A DNA stretch of 64,000 nucleotides from JANQRA01 sp035550735. GTDB taxonomy: Bacteria; Actinomycetota; Acidimicrobiia; Spongiisociales; ZC4RG35. The notes under the pieces were generated by a model. That model was given only the letters and a program-made list of their open reading frames with translations, searched no databases and had not been told where the DNA came from. Below are positions 50,224-58,267 of the stretch, in pieces. The translations under genes and the position numbers were made by a program. Position 1 is the first letter of the stretch; each line of letters starts with the position of its first letter. The stretch spans positions 36,496 through 100,495 of the forward strand of contig DASZOM010000031.1 of the NCBI GenBank assembly GCA_035550735.1. The letters are read 5' to 3'.

Positions 50224-50400
50224 GTGAGGGCAAAACGGGGGCGACACGAGCGAATCGAGTGCCGGCACCGTCGCAAGGAGATCATCGAGACGGCGGGACT
50301 GCGTCGCACGGTCTGCCCTCGCTGTCGCACTGTCACGGTGGACTTCCTCTACGACGTGTTCGCCGAGCAGCAACGACAGCTTCGAGTCCTCGCCCGCTGA
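50224..50400 (+). CDS. Tiny CHCC zinc-ribbon-like protein, paralogue 1
   Basis: The 58-residue basic protein has an ideal ribosome site, AGGAGG five bases before its GTG. Its only clear feature is a C-x-H-x15-C-x2-C set (C13, H15, C31, C34), which should bind one zinc. Between these lie IIETAG and RRTVCPRCRTVTVDF. The next gene encodes a second protein with the same spacing, so they are tandem paralogues. I do not recognise the family. Its size and charge would suit nucleic-acid or protein binding, but that is a guess. Confidence 0.65.
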   Translation: MRAKRGRHERIECRHRRKEIIETAGLRRTVCPRCRTVTVDFLYDVFAEQQRQLRVLAR

Positions 50401-50466
50401 CTAGTCATCGGGTGTGATGTGGCGATGGCACCCAAGTGCCGGCGCCCGGATGCCGATCCCGACCAC

Positions 50467-50658
50467 ATGACATTGAGCTTCCGCGCCAAGAAGCGGCCCA
50501 GTTCCACATGCATTCACCCTTCTGAGATCAGCATCGAGGTCGCCGGGATGAGCCGGTCGGTGTGCGAATCGTGCGGCAGGGTGAGCCTCGTCTTCGTCGA
50601 CAATCACTACAAGGACCGGGCCGATGAGATCGAGGCCCGTTCGCTGGCGAAACGCTGA
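50467..50658 (+). CDS. Tiny CHCC zinc-ribbon-like protein, paralogue 2
   Basis: The 63-residue protein aligns without gaps to paralogue 1 over the metal region: C15, H17, C33 and C36 give the same C-x-H-x15-C-x2-C pattern, with shared IEVAG/IETAG, R-x-VC and a hydrophobic VSLVFV after the last cysteine. I chose the ATG at 50467 from this alignment; an ATG at 50425 and a GTG at 50419 are also in frame. No clear ribosome site is seen. Its last 52 bases overlap the 3' end of the convergent membrane protein gene. Confidence 0.5.
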   Translation: MTLSFRAKKRPSSTCIHPSEISIEVAGMSRSVCESCGRVSLVFVDNHYKDRADEIEARSLAKR

Positions 50659-51794
50659 CCCCAGGCTCCCATCCAGGCTCCCAGCCCCAGGGGGAGGACC
50701 AGGAGCGGGACGATCCAGCCCACGAAGGGCAGGAACCAGACCACCCCTGCCAGGATCGAGCCGGCGAGAAGCGAGCGATAGAGATCGCCTCGTCTGAGCA
50801 CTGACCTGCCGACCCATCCCACCACCGGGATCCCGGCTATCAGGGTGACCGCGAAGGAGAGCCCGAGCAGGGCCAGGATGAGTGGGACCAGCACCGCGAG
50901 CAATGGCAGGGCTGCCGCGGCGGGAGCGAGTATCAGCAGCAACACCGTGGCCAGGACCACCAGCAGGGGCGAGAAGAGCACGACTGCGCCGCGAAGCCAG
51001 TTCCTGACCGGGGTCGATCCCACTCTTGCCACTGCGGCATCGGTCCTCCTCGGCCAGCCATAGGCGACGGTCAGCGCCGACAGCGCCAGGAACAGCACCG
51101 CCAGGAACCTCCCCAGCATCCCCAGGGCGCGCACCCGGAGATTGGGCGGCAGCGTCGACTTCTCCACCACCGCGCCATCGACCGTTGCCCGCTCCAGACC
51201 CTGGGCCGGGCTCGCCGATCTGTATCCGAAGTCTCCGCCGACACGGAGCTCGGACGGCAGGAGCAGGGTGCCCACCGACACGTCGACGTCGCCGACCACC
51301 TCACCCGAGAGAGCCAGATGACGCTGACTGCCGCTGAGGTCGGAGCCGATCGTCCCCTCCAGGTCGGCATCCCACGACCAGACCAAGACCTCCCCCTCGA
51401 CCTCCGACTCTGCGGCGAGACGTGTCTCCCAGGCCGTGCCGACCAGATCGCCACCGACCGTGCCCTGCACCGACAGGGTGGTGGCCGCGAACCGGAGCGA
51501 GCCCTCCACCGCCCCATTCACGGTGATCCGGGGAGTCAGGGCGAGCACCGACCCGGTGACGGTCCCTTCGATGACCACCTCCTCGGCGGCGAAGGCGATG
51601 AGATCGCCGTCGATCGTGCCCTCCACCACCACCCGGATGGCGGCAGCGTACAGGTCGTCCTCGAGCACGTCGCCCTCGGGGATGATCACGAACTCGGCGT
51701 TCGACGTCTGGGCGGCGAGGGCCGGCGTGGCCATCGCCCACAGGAGCCCCGCCGACAACCAGATGCCGAGGGCGGCCCTATAGCGGGAGGGCAT
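50607..51794 (-). CDS. Bactofilin-like beta-helix domain with membrane C-terminus
   Basis: The 395-residue protein begins with a signal peptide (AGLLWAMATPALAAQ). Residues about 45-220 carry repeated short strands such as VVVEGTIDGDLIAF, VVIEGTVTGSVLAL and LSVQGTVGGDLVG, the pattern of polymer-forming bactofilin-like beta-helices. The C-terminal 160 residues contain about four hydrophobic helices. It may be an exported scaffold anchored in the membrane; the function is unknown. It starts inside the nuoN stop region, a 17-base overlap, so it is probably co-transcribed with the second nuo operon. Confidence 0.75.
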   Translation of the reverse strand: MPSRYRAALGIWLSAGLLWAMATPALAAQTSNAEFVIIPEGDVLEDDLYAAAIRVVVEGTIDGDLIAFAAEEVVIEGTVTGSVLALTPRITVNGAVEGSLRFAATTLSVQGTVGGDLVGTAWETRLAAESEVEGEVLVWSWDADLEGTIGSDLSGSQRHLALSGEVVGDVDVSVGTLLLPSELRVGGDFGYRSASPAQGLERATVDGAVVEKSTLPPNLRVRALGMLGRFLAVLFLALSALTVAYGWPRRTDAAVARVGSTPVRNWLRGAVVLFSPLLVVLATVLLLILAPAAAALPLLAVLVPLILALLGLSFAVTLIAGIPVVGWVGRSVLRRGDLYRSLLAGSILAGVVWFLPFVGWIVPLLVLPLGLGAWMGAWGQRFASERASISSARSL

Positions 51795-53235
51795 CGGCCG
51801 CCAGGTCGAGGAGCGACCCGGGGAGGACACCCCAGATGATCGTGGTGACGACCGCGGCGGCGAGCACCCATCTGATCGTGCCCGGCACCACCACCGTGGT
51901 GGCATCGCTCTCCTGCATGTACATCACCACGATTATCCGGAGATAGAAGGCGAATGCGATCACCGATGCGACCACGGCGACGATCACCAGCCACTCGTGC
52001 CCGCCGCTCCACGCGTCGCTGAACACCCCGAACTTGGCCACGAAGCCCGAGGTGACGGGCAGCCCCGCCATCCCCAGGAGAAGCACGGCGAACGACCCGG
52101 CGAGGAGCGGGCTGCGCCGGGCGAGCCCGCGATAGGCGTCCAGGTCGGACTCGGCATTGTCCGCCCCGCTCACCGCCGCCACCACGGCGAATGCCCCCAG
52201 GAGCTGTAGGGAGTAGATGGCGAGGTAGAAGAGCACACTCTCGGTGCTGGCACCCACCACCCCGGTCATGATGAAACCGGCGTGGGCCACCCCGGAGTAG
52301 GCGAGCATGCGGCGCACATCACTCTGCACCAGGGCGAGGACCGACCCCAGCAGCATGGAGAGAGCGGCGATGGCGGCGACGATGGGCGTCCAGTCGGCCT
52401 CGAGCGCACCGGCACCGGTGAGGAGGATCCTGACGATGGCGACGAACCCGGCGACCTTGGCAACTGCCGCCATGTAACCCACCACACCGGCCGGGGCACC
52501 CTGGTACACGTCCGGGGCCCAGGAATGGAACGGGGCCGCCGACACCTTGAACCCCAGCCCCACGATCACGAGGCCCAGCCCGATCAGGATGACACCCGGG
52601 GAGAAGAGCACGAAGCCGTCGAGGTAGCTCTGGATGGCGATCACCTCGAACTCGCCGGTGCCTGCGTAGATCAGCGCCACCCCGTAGATGAAGATCGCCG
52701 AGGCGAACGACCCGAGCAGGAAGTACTTGATGGCGGCCTCGTCGGAGCGGGCACGCTCACGTGACATCCCGGCCAGGACGTAGAGGGAGATCGAGCCGAC
52801 CTCCAAGCCCAAGAAGGTCATGACCAGGTTGTTGGCGGCCACCATGATCGAGAACCCGGCAGTGGCCACCAGGATGAGGGCCGTCGCCTCCGCGGCGCGT
52901 CTTCCCAGGCCTTCGATGTAGCGCCACCCCGCCAGCAGCCCGAAGCCGGTGACGGCGAGCAGGGCGATCCTCCCGAAGACGGCGAGCCCGTCCATGACGA
53001 TCAGGCCGGAGAACTTGATCAGCTCGCCCAATCGCTCGAACTCCCGGGCGTCACCGGCGAGCAGCCACTGGATCACCGAGGAGGCGATGGCGGCGACCAC
53101 CGAGCCGGCGGCGATCGCCCCGAGCACGCGAGGCGCCGGCTTCCACTGCACCTCGACGAGCAAAACGGCGGCGGCCCCCACCGAGAGCACTATCTCGGGC
53201 ACGATCGCGATCCAGGAGATCTCGGGGAGGCTCAA
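51778..53235 (-). CDS. nuoN: NADH-quinone oxidoreductase subunit N (operon 2)
   Basis: The 485-residue antiporter-like membrane subunit ends the second nuo operon. It has about 14 helices, with IKYFLLGSFASAIFIYGVAL, APFHSWAPDVYQGAPAGVVG and RRMLAYSGVAHAGFIMTGV as the conserved channel segments. It differs from the operon-1 NuoN throughout. It starts four bases inside the nuoM stop (overlap), and the bactofilin-like gene starts within its own last codons. Confidence 0.95.
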   Translation of the reverse strand: MSLPEISWIAIVPEIVLSVGAAAVLLVEVQWKPAPRVLGAIAAGSVVAAIASSVIQWLLAGDAREFERLGELIKFSGLIVMDGLAVFGRIALLAVTGFGLLAGWRYIEGLGRRAAEATALILVATAGFSIMVAANNLVMTFLGLEVGSISLYVLAGMSRERARSDEAAIKYFLLGSFASAIFIYGVALIYAGTGEFEVIAIQSYLDGFVLFSPGVILIGLGLVIVGLGFKVSAAPFHSWAPDVYQGAPAGVVGYMAAVAKVAGFVAIVRILLTGAGALEADWTPIVAAIAALSMLLGSVLALVQSDVRRMLAYSGVAHAGFIMTGVVGASTESVLFYLAIYSLQLLGAFAVVAAVSGADNAESDLDAYRGLARRSPLLAGSFAVLLLGMAGLPVTSGFVAKFGVFSDAWSGGHEWLVIVAVVASVIAFAFYLRIIVVMYMQESDATTVVVPGTIRWVLAAAVVTTIIWGVLPGSLLDLAADALPL

Positions 53236-54764
53236 CCCTCGTCACCTCCGGCGACGAACACGTCGCCTAGCCGGCCGGGGACCGGGACCTGGTAGTCGGT
53301 GCTCGCCACGACATGGTCGAGGAGGGCCTCGGTGGACGGCGCGATCTTGTCGAGGAGCACGTTGGGGTACAGACCCAGGACCAGCACCAGGGCGGCGAGC
53401 GGGGCGAGCAGCGACACCTCCCGCGCCGAGAGATCGGGGAGGAGCCGGTTCTCCTCTGTTTCGGGGAGACCGGTGAAGACCCTCTCGTACGCCCAGAGCA
53501 GGTAGATGGCGGCCAGGATCACGCCGGAGGCGGCCACGATCGTGGGCACCGGAAGGGTCGTGAAACTGCCGATGAGGACCAGGAACTCTCCGACGAAACC
53601 GTTGAGACCGGGCAACCCGATCGATGCGAAGGTCATGAACAGGAAGAAGCCGGCGAGCATCGGCATGCTCTTCTGCAGACCGCCGAGCTCGGCGATCAGC
53701 TTGGTGTGACGGCGCTCGTAGATCATCCCGACGATGAGGAACAGGCCGCCGGTGGTGAGACCGTGGTTGACGTTCTGGATCACCGCTCCCTGCAGGCTGC
53801 CCGAGGTGAGGGCGAAGGTGCCCAGCACGATGAAACCGAGATGGCTCACCGATGAATAGGCCACGAGACGTTTCAGGTCCCGCTGGACGATGGCCACCGC
53901 CGCCCCGTAGACGATCCCGATGACGGCGAGGATCGCCATGATCCAGACCGCGTCCACAGAGGCCTCGGGGAAGAGGGAGAGATTGAAGCGAAGCAGGCCA
54001 TAGGTGCCCAGCTTCAGCAAGACGCCGGCCAGCAGCACCGATCCGGCGGTGGGTGCCTCGGTGTGGGCATCAGGCAGCCAGGTGTGCACCGGGAACAAGG
54101 GCACCTTGATGGCGAACGCCAGGGCGAAGGCGGCGAACAGCCAGCGCTCGGCCGACTGGCCCAGTTCGAGGGTCATCAGGTCGGAGATGGCGAACGAGAC
54201 GGCGCCGGTCTGCTCTCCATGGGTCACCGCGAGGGCGATGATTCCGGCCAGCATCAGAGCCGAACCGAAGGCGGTGTAGATGAAGAACTTGAGGGCCGCG
54301 TACACCCGGCGCTCGCTGCCCCAGATGCCGATGATGAAGTACATCGGGATCAGGATCGCCTCGAAGAAGACGAAGAACAGGAACAGGTCCAGGGAGAGGA
54401 ACACCCCGATCATCCCGGCCTCGAGCAGCAGGGTGTTGACCACGAACTCCTTGGTCCGATCGGTGATCGCGGTCGAGGCCGCGAGGGCGATGGGCACGAG
54501 GACGGTGGTCAGCGCGACCATCGGCATCGAGATCCCGTCGACGCCGAGACTCCAGGCAATGCCCCATGGCTCGTACCAGACGTGATGCTCGGTGAACTGG
54601 TAGCCGGGCACCGGCTCGAAGACGAAGAAGACGTAGCCGGCGAGGGCGAGGGGCAGCACGGAGAGGGCGATGCCCAGGGGCAGCTGCAGCTCGCGGCGTT
54701 GTCGGGGCAGCAACCCGACGACACAGGCGCCGACGACCGGCAAGAGGATGAGCCAGGTCAGCAC
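53232..54764 (-). CDS. nuoM: NADH-quinone oxidoreductase subunit M (operon 2)
   Basis: The 510-residue subunit shows SLGVDGISMPMVALTTVLV, LKFFIYTAFGSALMLAGI, VPLFPVHTWLPDAHTEAPT and LKRLVAYSSVSHLGFIVLG, the NuoM core. The start is GTG at 54764. A 17-bp palindrome lies two bases upstream, and the AGGTGG in its 3' arm is the best Shine-Dalgarno, so the start may be held in a hairpin. The 151-base gap before it also holds a full bulged-stem element. Confidence 0.95.
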   Translation of the reverse strand: MLTWLILLPVVGACVVGLLPRQRRELQLPLGIALSVLPLALAGYVFFVFEPVPGYQFTEHHVWYEPWGIAWSLGVDGISMPMVALTTVLVPIALAASTAITDRTKEFVVNTLLLEAGMIGVFLSLDLFLFFVFFEAILIPMYFIIGIWGSERRVYAALKFFIYTAFGSALMLAGIIALAVTHGEQTGAVSFAISDLMTLELGQSAERWLFAAFALAFAIKVPLFPVHTWLPDAHTEAPTAGSVLLAGVLLKLGTYGLLRFNLSLFPEASVDAVWIMAILAVIGIVYGAAVAIVQRDLKRLVAYSSVSHLGFIVLGTFALTSGSLQGAVIQNVNHGLTTGGLFLIVGMIYERRHTKLIAELGGLQKSMPMLAGFFLFMTFASIGLPGLNGFVGEFLVLIGSFTTLPVPTIVAASGVILAAIYLLWAYERVFTGLPETEENRLLPDLSAREVSLLAPLAALVLVLGLYPNVLLDKIAPSTEALLDHVVASTDYQVPVPGRLGDVFVAGGDEG

Positions 54765-54766
54765 GC

Positions 54767-54783
54767 GGCCACCTGAGGTGGCC
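54767..54783 (-). promoter_or_regulatory. Hairpin covering the nuoM ribosome-binding site (operon 2)
   Basis: GGCCACCTGAGGTGGCC is a perfect 8-1-8 inverted repeat. In the mRNA it folds as GGCCACC, a three-base loop UCA, and GGUGGCC, ending two bases before the GTG of nuoM. The likely Shine-Dalgarno AGGTGG overlaps its 3' arm. It could limit nuoM translation until opened. Confidence 0.5.
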
Positions 54784-54815
54784 GGGAGGTGAAGTCCGCC
54801 GCGGGCGCGGCGACC

Positions 54816-54910
54816 CCGGCCGACCGGCGTCTCTTCGCCCCGAGGTCCGCAGGGCGTCGTGCGGTATACCCGTCCGTGACCGGTTCTGCCCGAGGGGCGA
54901 AGTCGGCCGG
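54816..54910 (-). repeat. Bulged-stem element, full copy in the nuoL-nuoM gap
   Basis: On the minus strand, CCGGCCGAC (54910-54902) pairs with GTCGGCCGG (54824-54816), and TTCGCCCC (54901-54894) pairs with GGGGCGAA (54841-54834). A nine-base bulge GAGACGCCG (54833-54825) interrupts the 3' side and a 52-base loop closes the stem. The architecture equals that of the copy at 27983-28099. TGATG precedes the first arm, which begins five bases after the nuoL stop. This copy is in the sense orientation of its operon. Confidence 0.65.
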
Positions 54911-54915
54911 CATCA

Positions 54916-56799
54916 TCATGAGCCTGACACCATCCAGATCACCACGGCCACCGCCCCGCCGAGCAACAGCGCCCCGTAGTTGCGGACGAATCCGGACTGC
55001 ACCGGCCGGGCCAGGTCCCCGAGGCGACGCACCGCCCGGGCGACCCCGTTGACGGCGCCATCGATCACCTTGGAGTCGGCGAGTGCGGCGATGTCGGCCA
55101 TCAGCCGACCCGGGGCGACCACGAGCCGGCCGTAGATGTCGTCGACGCGGTAAGCCTCCTCCCAGGTGCCCCAGAGCGGCTGGAACCCTCGTTCGAAGCC
55201 GGCCCAGCCCTCCCGCGGCTGGCGGTAGGTGAGAAAGGCCACCCCGGCGCCGGCCAGGCCGGCGAGCACGGAGAGCCCGGCGAGGAGCACGAACATGGCG
55301 AGCCCCTCCGGGGGATGGGCCAGGCGCACGCCCTCGAATGCGGGTTCGAGGAAATGCTCGAGGGTGGTTCGGAGCGGGGTGTTGACCAGGCCACCCACCA
55401 CGGTCAGCCCGGCCAACGCCGCGAGGGGCAGGGTCATCACCCGCGGGGACTCGTGGGGCTCGGTGTCGTCGTCCCATCGGGGCTCGCCGAGAAAGACCAT
55501 GACCCATTGCCTGGTCATGTAGAAGGCGGTGATCAGCGCCGTCACCAGCCCGACCACCCACAACGCGGAGAACCACCCGCCCCTGGCGAACGCGGAAGCG
55601 AGGATCTCGTCCTTCGACCAGAAGCCGGCGAGCGGGGGGATGCCCGAGATGGCGAGGGTGGCGATGGCCATCGTCCAGGCGGTGACCGGCATCCGCTTGA
55701 GCAGCCCGCCCATCTTGTGCATGTCCTGGGTGTCGCTCATGGCGTGGATCACCGAGCCTGCTCCCAGGAAGAGGAGGGCCTTGAAGAAGGCGTGGGTCAT
55801 CAGATGGAAGATCCCGGCGACGTAGGCGGTGGTGCCCACGGCGAGGAACATGTAGCCGAGCTGGGAGATGGTCGAGTAGGCGAGCACCTTCTTGATGTCA
55901 CGCTGGGCGAGGGCGATCGTCGCCGCCCACAAGGCGGTGGCCGCTCCCACCGTCGCCACCGTCACCTGGGCGGCGGTGCTCAACTCGAAGATCGCCGCCG
56001 AGCGTGAGATCAGGTAGACACCGGCGGTGACCATGGTGGCGGCATGGATCAGGGCCGAGACGGGGGTCGGGCCCTCCATGGCGTCGGGCAGCCACACGTA
56101 GAGAGGGATCTGGGCCGACTTGCCCGCCGCACCCACAAGGAAGAGCAGACCGATCGCCGTGGCCAGACCGCCAGTCAGCTCCTGGGGGGCACGCTCGAAG
56201 ATCCCGCTGTAGGAGAGGGTCCCGAAGGTGGTGAACACGATCATCAGCCCGACCATGAACCCGAAGTCGCCGACTCGATTGACCACGAACGCCTTCTTCG
56301 CCGCCGGCGGAGGAGCGGCCTTGGTGAACCAGAAGCCGACGAGGAGATACGAGCACAAGCCGACCAGCTCCCAGCCGAGGAACAACATGGCGTAGTTGCC
56401 GGCGAGGACGAGGGTGAGCATGGAGGCGGCGAAGAGGTTGAGGTAGGTGAAGAAGCGATGGAAGCGCTCGTCGCCGTGCATGTAGCCGATGGCGAAGACA
56501 TGGATCAGGGTGCCCACCCCCGTCACCACCAGGGTCATCAGTGCCGACAGCGGATCCCAGAGGATCTCCATGTTGGCCCCGATAGCGGGCATCCACTCCC
56601 AGAGGACCACGGTCTCACCGTGGCTCGAGCCGGCGAGGAACGGCAGGGCGGCGACCACGGCGACGGCGAAGGAGCCCCCGACGGCGGCGCTCGCCAGCCA
56701 GCCGGCACGTGGCTCGCCGACGAAGCGCCCGAAGAGATGGAGGAACAGCGCCCCGGCGAGGGGAAGGGCGATGACGACCCAGAGGAAGTCGATCATCAT
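54916..56799 (-). CDS. nuoL: NADH-quinone oxidoreductase subunit L (operon 2)
   Basis: The 627-residue distal proton-channel subunit shows GWELVGLCSYLLVGFWF, KAFVVNRVGDFGFMVGLM, IPLYVWLPDAMEGPTPVSAL and VLAYSTISQLGYMFLAV with IFHLMTHAFFKALLFLGAG. The lateral-helix region and a last hydrophobic segment follow. The ATG at 56799 overlaps the nuoK stop by four bases; the frame to 57000 is shadow. It is shorter than the operon-1 NuoL (676). The bulged-stem element begins right after its stop codon. Confidence 0.96.
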   Translation of the reverse strand: MMIDFLWVVIALPLAGALFLHLFGRFVGEPRAGWLASAAVGGSFAVAVVAALPFLAGSSHGETVVLWEWMPAIGANMEILWDPLSALMTLVVTGVGTLIHVFAIGYMHGDERFHRFFTYLNLFAASMLTLVLAGNYAMLFLGWELVGLCSYLLVGFWFTKAAPPPAAKKAFVVNRVGDFGFMVGLMIVFTTFGTLSYSGIFERAPQELTGGLATAIGLLFLVGAAGKSAQIPLYVWLPDAMEGPTPVSALIHAATMVTAGVYLISRSAAIFELSTAAQVTVATVGAATALWAATIALAQRDIKKVLAYSTISQLGYMFLAVGTTAYVAGIFHLMTHAFFKALLFLGAGSVIHAMSDTQDMHKMGGLLKRMPVTAWTMAIATLAISGIPPLAGFWSKDEILASAFARGGWFSALWVVGLVTALITAFYMTRQWVMVFLGEPRWDDDTEPHESPRVMTLPLAALAGLTVVGGLVNTPLRTTLEHFLEPAFEGVRLAHPPEGLAMFVLLAGLSVLAGLAGAGVAFLTYRQPREGWAGFERGFQPLWGTWEEAYRVDDIYGRLVVAPGRLMADIAALADSKVIDGAVNGVARAVRRLGDLARPVQSGFVRNYGALLLGGAVAVVIWMVSGS

Positions 56800-57098
56800 C
56801 CCCTCATCTCCGACAAGTCGTCGACGGAGGCCGTCGACCGGGTCCGGAAGATGGAGACGATGATGGCGAGGCCGACCACCACCTCTGCGGCGGCGACGAC
56901 GAGGATGAAGAACACCGCAACCTGGCCGTTGATGTCGTTCAGGGCACGCCCCGCCGAGATCAAGGTCAGATTGACCGCGTTGAGCATCAATTCGATGCAC
57001 ATGAACATGATCAGGGCGTTGCGTCGGAGGAGGAGCCCGAAGGCGCCGATGAGGAACAGCGCCGCGGCGAGGCCCATGTACCAGCCGGGGTCGACCAT
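56796..57098 (-). CDS. nuoK: NADH-quinone oxidoreductase subunit K (operon 2)
   Basis: The 100-residue three-helix subunit has LLLRRNALIMFMCIELMLNA with the buried glutamate, and VFFILVVAAAEVVVGLAII with the second one. It ends SVDDLSEMRG, like the operon-1 copy's VDDLNVMRY. The ATG at 57098 overlaps the nuoJ stop (ATGA). It couples quinone chemistry to proton movement with NuoJ and NuoA. Confidence 0.96.
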   Translation of the reverse strand: MVDPGWYMGLAAALFLIGAFGLLLRRNALIMFMCIELMLNAVNLTLISAGRALNDINGQVAVFFILVVAAAEVVVGLAIIVSIFRTRSTASVDDLSEMRG

Positions 57099-57622
57099 CA
57101 GCTCTCTCTCCGCCGGTAGTGGGCCAGGGCGATCGCCCCGGCGGCCGCGACGGTGAGCAACAGCGCGGTGGCCTCGAAGGCGAGGACCCAATCAGTGAAC
57201 AAGGGGACGGCGACGGCCTCGATCGTCCCGTTGGTCACGTCGGGGAGGGTGGCCGGCGCCGCGGCCGGCACCCAGTCGAAATCACCGAACAGGGTCAGCC
57301 CGGCGGCCAGGAGCACGATGGCCCCGGCCACCACACCGACGATCAATCGCTGGTGGGGAAGGCTCTCTTCGCGACGCTCCTCCTTGTCGACGCCGATGAG
57401 CATGATCACGAACAGGAAGAGGGTGAGCACGGCCCCTGCGTAGACGATCACCTGCACCGCCGCCACCAGGTGGGCCAGCTGGGTCACATAGATGACCGCG
57501 ACCGAGAACAGGGTGGCGAGGAGCCCCATCGCCGAGTAGATCGGGTTCCTGGCGGCCACCACCGTCACCGCCCCGGCCAATGCGACCAGCCCCATTGCCA
57601 CGAAGAGAAGCGCCTCAATCAT
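57098..57622 (-). CDS. nuoJ: NADH-quinone oxidoreductase subunit J (operon 2)
   Basis: The 174-residue five-helix subunit has NPIYSAMGLLATLFSVAVIY near residue 30 and AHLVAAVQVIVYAGAVLTLF near residue 53, the coupling helix region, followed by an MLIGVDKEERREE loop. I chose the ATG at 57622 (MIEALLFVAMG), which overlaps the nuoI gene by eight bases. The hydrophobic C-terminal helix ends ALAHYRRRES. Confidence 0.94.
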   Translation of the reverse strand: MIEALLFVAMGLVALAGAVTVVAARNPIYSAMGLLATLFSVAVIYVTQLAHLVAAVQVIVYAGAVLTLFLFVIMLIGVDKEERREESLPHQRLIVGVVAGAIVLLAAGLTLFGDFDWVPAAAPATLPDVTNGTIEAVAVPLFTDWVLAFEATALLLTVAAAGAIALAHYRRRES

Positions 57623-58265
57623 TCGGCTGCTCCGATCGGGCGTCACGCTCCTCCTGGGTGGGCTCCGGGTCCCACGAGGCCGGGCCTGCGGTGTCCCGCC
57701 ACATCTTCACCCCTTCGTATGCGGCGACTCCGGAAGGGGCGGTCGCCCGCACCCAGCCGTCGGCGGTAGCCAGCTCACCGGGGTCGATGAGCGGGTCATC
57801 GGGGAACATGTGCGGCACGTTCCCCTCCCGGTCCATCAGCAGCTCCTTGCGGGTGAAGATCCCGTCCTCCCGATTGGTGGTGGACATCTCGAAGAGCTGG
57901 GTCATGGTGATCGCCTCGGTGGGGCAGGCCTCCACACAGAGCCCGCAGAAGATGCAGCGGAGCATGTTGATCTCGTAGACGTAGCCGTAGCGCTCACCGG
58001 GCGAGACCGGGTGCTCCGGGTCGTTGTCGGCGCCGCGGACGTAGATGCAGCGGGCGGGGCACGCCCCGGCGCAGAGCTCGCACCCGATGCACTTCTCCAT
58101 GCCGTCGGGGTAACGGTTGAGCACGTGTCGCCCGTGGAAACGCTGGGGCTTCTCCCGTTTCTCGTGGGGATATTCGGTGGTCACCATCTCCCGCCCGGTG
58201 ATGGTGCGCACCATCGTCGCACCGGTGACCCGCAGGCCCTTCAGGAACTCGGTGAGCGCACCCAT
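57615..58265 (-). CDS. nuoI: NADH-quinone oxidoreductase subunit I (operon 2)
   Basis: The 216-residue iron-sulfur subunit has both [4Fe-4S] motifs, CIGCELCAGACP near residue 59 and CIFCGLCVEACP near residue 103. About 100 residues follow the second motif, with MFPDDPLIDPGELATADGW and an acidic end, longer than the operon-1 copy and typical of actinobacterial NuoI of full complexes. It starts at the ATG at 58265, two bases after the nuoH stop. Confidence 0.96.
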   Translation of the reverse strand: MGALTEFLKGLRVTGATMVRTITGREMVTTEYPHEKREKPQRFHGRHVLNRYPDGMEKCIGCELCAGACPARCIYVRGADNDPEHPVSPGERYGYVYEINMLRCIFCGLCVEACPTEAITMTQLFEMSTTNREDGIFTRKELLMDREGNVPHMFPDDPLIDPGELATADGWVRATAPSGVAAYEGVKMWRDTAGPASWDPEPTQEERDARSEQPND

Positions 58266-58267
58266 GG

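Noticed and set aside
54816..54910. Integron attC site
   Set aside because: The arms lack the GTTRRRY/RYYYAAC core sites, the bulge is nine bases instead of single extrahelical bases, and no integrase is nearby.
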